The notes beneath the pieces are model-generated. The model had not been told where the DNA came from. It saw only the letters and a program-made list of their open reading frames with translations, and searched no databases. The position numbers and the translations under genes were made by a program. A stretch of 64,000 nucleotides of DNA from Poecilobothrus nobilitatus (Eukaryota > Arthropoda > Insecta > Diptera > Dolichopodidae). The stretch lies in NCBI GenBank assembly GCA_947095535.1, contig OX352774.1:173474200-173538199 (forward strand), in the 5' to 3' direction. Shown one piece after another: positions 59,210 to 64,000 of the stretch (positions are counted from its first letter, which is position 1; every line of letters starts with the position of its first letter).

Positions 59210-59862
59210 GGTTTTTAAGGCCGCTCATTTTCTAAAAGACAGTACAAACTGTTTAGAAATTGTGACTTGCACCAAAATTTTAAAAGTTTCTTAGAATTTC
59301 ATATACCTTTTGTTTTGAAAAAAAATTTTACAGGTGTCTACGTTACAGGTGCTTAAATATATTAAAATTTCAATTTTTGAGTCCTAATAGATCTTAAACG
59401 GGAGATGGTACGAAGAAATTTTCAAGTTTCTATCTTAAAGTATGGCGGAGTTATGAAAGAAGAAAAACTGTGCAAAATTTGGTTTTCATATAACTGTAAA
59501 TTTAAATAATAAATTTGAAAAGAAAAAATGTATAATTTTGATATTGATTTATAAAGATAAAAAAAAATTGCGTTCGAATGGCGTTTTTAAATTGAAAAAA
59601 TGTTACTTGAGATATACACATTTAAAATAGGGCTTTTTCAAAGTTTGAGGGGCTGTAGCTTCGTAATGAATTGCATTATATGAAAAATTTCTATAACATT
59701 GAATTTTTTATTAGACCTTAAAAAATTGTTAAAATTTCATTACTCTATCTTATCTTTAACGGTTTAACGATGTAGAAGTATTGTAAACAGACAGACGGAC
59801 GGAGAGAGGAAACTAATAGGAACATTTATTCAAATTTTTATTTTTGAAATGTGCTAATAATA
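59210..59862 (+). repeat. RepA family, copy 2 (longest)
   Basis: It starts GGTTTTTAAGGCCGCTCATT and contains CTAAAAGACAGTACAAACTG, ACAGGTGTCTACGTTACAGG, CAAGTTTCTATCTTAAAGTA, GCGGAGTTATGAAAGAAG, AGGGGCTGTAGCTTCGTAAT and TTAAAATTTCATTACTCTATC. The end is ACGATGTAGAAGTATTGTAA, ACAGACAGACGGACGGAGAG and GGAAACTAATAGG up to GAAATGTGCTAATAATA. It overlaps copies 1 and 3 in different halves and so links them into one family. Confidence 0.7.
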
Positions 59863-61286
59863 AGTAGAATAAAACGTAAAATCTGTTTTTGTTTTTTTTT
59901 TTTTTGCGTAAATGTGGTAAGTTGAAAAATCAATAATTAATAATAATCAATCAATATTAACATTTCAAATAAAAAATATTTAGTTTAATGTTCTACATTT
60001 TTACACATTATTTTAAAAGGTATGTCTATAAAATATTAAATTTATAATCTTATTAAAAATATTTAAATTTGAAACTATGGGCATAATGGGGTCTTAATTT
60101 GAATTTTTTTTTTTTTTTTTTATAAAGACAAGTCTTAAGAACCAGGTTATAATGAACATAAATATACCCGAAGTTTCGTTAAAATATTTGACTCTTCATT
60201 GACTTGAGTCATCTTGAGTGTAGGAATAAGATCAGGATATGAAAATGTTCATAGCTATCGTAACTAATTTTGGTGAAATTCTCAAAAATAGAATAAAAAG
60301 TATGTAAACAACAAATTTTTGTGTAAATATTCAATTTATTTTTGTGTATTTTATTAAAGAAAAAAAAAAAAATATTAAAATGAGCTATATATACATACAT
60401 ACATACATATTACGTACATATATATATATATATATACAACTTATGTAAATATAAAAGAAAAGCTTTTTTTCAAAAAAAAAAAATTGATTTTTAAAATTTA
60501 AAACTTAATACTAAGTTTTGGTTATACAGTGATCTCGTGATAATTTGAATTGTTAAAAAAAAATCAAGGGTATTCAAACTATCAAATAGTTCAATTTACA
60601 GCATAGTCAAATTTCTAAAAAATTCTATAAGTTTATACATTACATATGTCTAATTTTTACATGGGCAGCTGAGAATCATTGAAAGACGTTAAAGAGAGGG
60701 CGATACGGGAATGATTCCTCAATATCACTGTGTGGGAGTGATACGAGGATGCTAAACGCAAATTGCCATTTTTGGCCAAACAACACATTAGAGGATTTTC
60801 ATCTTTATTCTATACTGTTTGGGCATAAAGAAGGATTCTGATCTAGATTTAAGATTTGATAAGAAGATAAATAAGGTTTAAGATTTGTAGCAATGTGATG
60901 AATGAGGTGCTGTAGTTCTTCTTAAATATTTTTAAATTTAAAATTTAATCATCACCAATTTTAATGAACTACATGAGGTGGAAGATGGTTTGACAATTGG
61001 TATTGTACGAGTCACAATCGTATTTGAAATTTGTTACACGTATTCCAATTATTGAGAGAGCATTCTATGTGCAAAAGTTTACATTACCCAAGAAACAAAC
61101 ATTTATTAGTTATTTATTACATTTCAAAAGCTTAAACTGAGTTGAAATATACAGGTGATTTAAATTTATTATAATCGACCCTTTGGAATTAAAATTTTAA
61201 ATATTTAAAGCCGGATATATGACCAGAGTTAGCATACCAATTAAAGATTTTATGTTAAACCGAAATCTAAACCTTTTACTGGGATA
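59863..61286. other. AT-rich stretch, nothing recognised
   Basis: A CATA/TA microsatellite lies at 60386-60437. A less AT-rich patch at 60660-61040 shows no coding sense or family match that I can recognise. Confidence 0.6.
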
Positions 61287-61525
61287 TATTTTTTTTGTCC
61301 CTGTTACTTCACTAGAGACGCTTCCACTTGAAGTCTCCAACCTTCCTTACTTAACGCTTTTCCTTCAAACGCTCCAGGACAAATTGCTTATTTCACCTAT
61401 AGGACAGTGCGTTTCCACGTCATTCTAGGTCTACCTCTAGCTCTAGAACCTCCTTGTGGATTCCACCATAGTGAAACTCTGGTTATATCGTTTTCATTTT
61501 TCCTCATAGATACCATAAAACTTCT
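61287..61525 (-). pseudogene. LINE reverse transcriptase remnant: extreme C-terminus
   Basis: The minus strand reads MRKNENDITRVSLW and then WNPQGGSRARGRPRMTWKR. This is a near-perfect form of the W.PQGKR.RGRPK.TWRR motif that closes many insect LINE ORF2 proteins. It ends at a stop at 61397-61399. After one frame slip, GKALSKEGWRLQVEASLVK matches the family's final LA.DR..WR..V.AL segment. ACAGGGACAAAAAAAATATA near 61289 looks like the 3' end. The two overlapping + strand ORFs here are shadows. Only the C-terminal part is present. Confidence 0.78.
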
Positions 61526-62721
61526 AGAAAATCACCTGATTAGCATTATTAAAAATGTATTAGGTATTTCAAAAAAAAAAAAAAACAATTTATACATAAT
61601 ATATACATAACATATTAGCGAATTGCATTGACAGCGATATTCAAAAAACCAAAATCTTTTAAGACATATTCAATAGCGTTTGGATTATTACAAGTGTTAT
61701 CAGCAGAATGTAAAGTCGCAAAAAGTACAATTTTTACTGATTTATATGTAAATTCTTTTCTTTTTTTTTGTTTTTTGAAAGAAAGAATAGCCTAATAATT
61801 CTTATTGATTTTTTAAGGTTGCTGAACTGGCATTTTTTGTTATTTTATTATTTGTTCAAATATTTTGTATGGTTTCAGATTTTTTTTTCGTTTTAAAAAC
61901 TGTTAAATAAGATTAGAATGTGTTTTATTTTTTGGTTTACTTGACCTAATCTTTTTTTTTTTTGTAAATGTCATTCAATATATACATTACGAGTTTCGAC
62001 TCAAATTTTATTTATTTATTTATATATATTTTTTTCTTTAAATATTGGATTTGTAATTTAATTATAGACATACCTATAATAATATAAGGTGCAATAGATA
62101 GGAAGAATTTATTTAAAATAAATTCAACTTACTTAATTCAATTAAATAGAATTTTTTTTATTTAATTTAGAAAAAGTATTAAATTTTATAAATTAATTGA
62201 AAAACAAAAAAAGAATACTTGTTATTAAAATATCTGTGACCCACTCTTTAATTCAGAGTTTTAAAAACATAAAAGCCCAAAACATTATTATTATATAAGC
62301 TTTTATATTAAGTCGTCAGTGTCAGTTTATTTATTTATTTATTTTTACCATTATTTTTAAAGGTTTAAGTATAATTTATAACACCTGAAGTCTTCCCTTT
62401 TTTTAAATCTAAATTCCGTTCATTATTGTATTCCTAAGGCTAAAATTTATTTACTTTTATTATCTGCATATATTAATACTCTTTTTTAAATCATAGTTGC
62501 TATATACGATTATATGTTTGGTATGTAAAAGAAAATATTCAATATAATTTATATAAGTACTGATGTATGGTATAAAGTTTTTAATTTTCAATTGTATCCA
62601 TAGTACGTGAGGCTAAATTCTTCATTCAAAATTGAATACTTACTTACTTCTTAGAAACTTGATCATTTGTTTTAGATGTCTAGCTTTAGGTACCGCAAGA
62701 TATGTAATATAAAAATAAGTT
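61526..62721. other. AT-rich stretch, nothing recognised
   Basis: ATTT repeats (near 62005 and 62328) and homopolymers are present. No gene is seen. Confidence 0.65.
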
Positions 62722-63120
62722 TTATGGCAGCTATACAAATCTGCTGCTCTTGATTAACCAAATTTTACAGATGTTGTTGGCATAAAACTTGATCCTCTTT
62801 TACAAAATTTTATATATAAAAATTTTTTTTTCAATAGACACTGAGTTAATTTCATATAAATAAAGAAGTTGTGTGGGAATTACTCGAAAGAGTCGATCGA
62901 ACTTACTCAATTTAAATAGTGAAATTAACGATTTTACAAAGCTGAAATGGTACGAATTTAAAAATAGTAGCTTCTTTAATTTTGGCGTTATCCTTCAGAC
63001 ATGCGAACGGACGTATATGGTTAAATCGATTCAAAAATCGATTCTGAGCAAGAACATATTATAGATATACTTTCGCATACCTAACTCGACTCCTCTTTAA
63101 GGTGTCACAGACGTAATAGC
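62722..63120 (+). repeat. RepC family, copy 2
   Basis: TTATGGCAGCTATACAAATC, CCAAATTTTACAGATGTTGT, TGGCATAAAACTTGATCCTC, TTTTACAAAATTT, TCAATAGACACTGAGTTAAT, AAGAAGTTGTGTGGGAATTA and ATGGTTAAATCGATTC follow the order of copy 1 at 36 kb. It then has CTCTTTAAGGTGTCACAGAC, also found on the minus strand at 44.3 kb. The ORF at 62873-63064 is within the repeat. Confidence 0.65.
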
Positions 63121-64000
63121 TGATATTTTATACCGTTGAATTATATTCGTATAAAAACAACAGATAAAAAGAGAGAAAATCCCTCTTGAGATTTTTTTTA
63201 AATAAACAATTGACGGAAAGAAACGGTTTTTTTCGATTAATTTTATTTATCATATCAATAATGAAAAATCTCATCCTCTTTTTTTTTGTTTTTTTTTTTT
63301 TATTAAATTCGATTAATTTCAATAAAAATCAATTAATTTTGTATCTTAAGATTATTATCTATATTAAAAAAAAAATCAAAAAAAATTAAAAGCAAATAAT
63401 TTTTTTAACTTTCTTATTTTTTTCATTCTTACTATCGTTCAAACTAAAGTTTTTGGTTATTTTTATAAATAATTGTATGTGTGGTTGTTATGATAACCGC
63501 CAAATAAAAATTATCAAATATAAGAATTTCAGTAGATTGGTTGTCATGACACATGGCAAGTTACCCTTAAACCACTGTTTCATTGATGTTGTTTTGATGC
63601 AATTCTTTATAATTTCCTTTTCAATCCAGACAGGCTCTATTTAATTTATACAGAATCAGTATATATATACATATAAGATCTCTACATAAATTTTTACTAA
63701 AAGTGTAGTTGAGGAATAATCAGTTTAGCCAGGATTCAAACCATTTGCTTTTTTTTATCATAGTTCAACAAAATTTTTTATCTTTCGAATGAAAAATATG
63801 AATTTCAGTGTTTTTTGTTTATTTAAAAAAAAAAAAAAAACCTTCACGTAAGCAACATACCTGTTACATTAACAGTATATTTCCGCTTAATTGCATTTTT
63901 TTTTTGTTTTTTTTTTTCATTAAATTCTTTTAATGTACACCAAAAATAAAAACAAACAAACAAAAAAGTGTACCACAAGCGTATTAATGTTCTGCAATAA
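63121..64000. other. AT-rich stretch, no gene
   Basis: ORFs on both strands at 63128-63389 overlap in Lys/Phe-rich sequence and are not credible. The ORF at 63453-63644 has two cysteines but no recognisable motif. Confidence 0.6.

Noticed and set aside
61219..61610. Two overlapping ORFs on +
   Set aside because: Opposite strand of the WNPQG...RGRPRMTW LINE ending, which is the stronger reading.
1..64000. CRISPR array, bacterial operon or phage content
   Set aside because: No regularly spaced identical repeats with unique spacers, no ribosome binding sites and no long ORFs. The 15-bp array at 54551 has no spacers.

Overview
The window is very AT-rich (long A and T runs, TA and ATGT microsatellites, recurring TATATGTACATA-type motifs) and has no operons, Shine-Dalgarno-like sites or long open reading frames. 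It looks like non-coding DNA, intergenic or deep intronic, from an insect genome. The base composition and the kinds of LINE remnant would suit a fly (Diptera), but the species cannot be fixed from sequence alone. I see no convincing host protein-coding gene. Nearly all short ORFs of 60-140 codons are chance readings of AT-rich DNA or antisense shadows of decayed mobile elements.

What can be supported is a dense set of dead mobile elements. Six are non-LTR (LINE) remnants: an RNase H tail at 5466-5625 (+), a jockey-like ORF2 C-terminus at 14452-14800 (-), an RNase H piece at 18317-18830 (+) fused to a U6 snRNA copy, a larger RNase H plus zinc-knuckle C-terminus at 29318-30335 (-), a reverse transcriptase with a decayed YADD motif at 52271-53285 (-), and an RT C-terminus at 61287-61525 (-). 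One Tc1/mariner-type transposase remnant lies at 28496-28975 (-). Six copies of one tRNA-related SINE family lie on both strands, one with a perfect 11-bp target-site duplication. A tRNA-Glu-like sequence at 5628-5700 abuts the first LINE piece.

Several unnamed repeat families become visible only by comparing distant parts of the window. I call them RepA (about 650 bp, 3 copies), RepB (A-tailed, 4 copies all on +), RepC (copies near 36-37 kb and 62.7-63.1 kb), RepD (43.0 and 44.8 kb) and fold-back elements made of short inverted sub-repeats (9.3-10.1, 33.8-34.4 and 53.8-54.7 kb). The last two fold-back elements and a tandem array at 56.4-56.8 kb share a module of about 25 bp.

Other structure includes a 63-bp-arm hairpin at 53433-53573, a 26-bp stem at 52006-52099, perfect palindromes at 20130, 26326 and 46715, a 15-bp tandem array at 54551-54654, and a zero-length-exon splice signature (polypyrimidine tract-CAG/GTGAGT) at 42588/42589. 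That last site would suit a recursive splice site if the window lies within a long + strand intron. The most noteworthy items are the structured SINE family, the U6-LINE chimera and the long hairpin.
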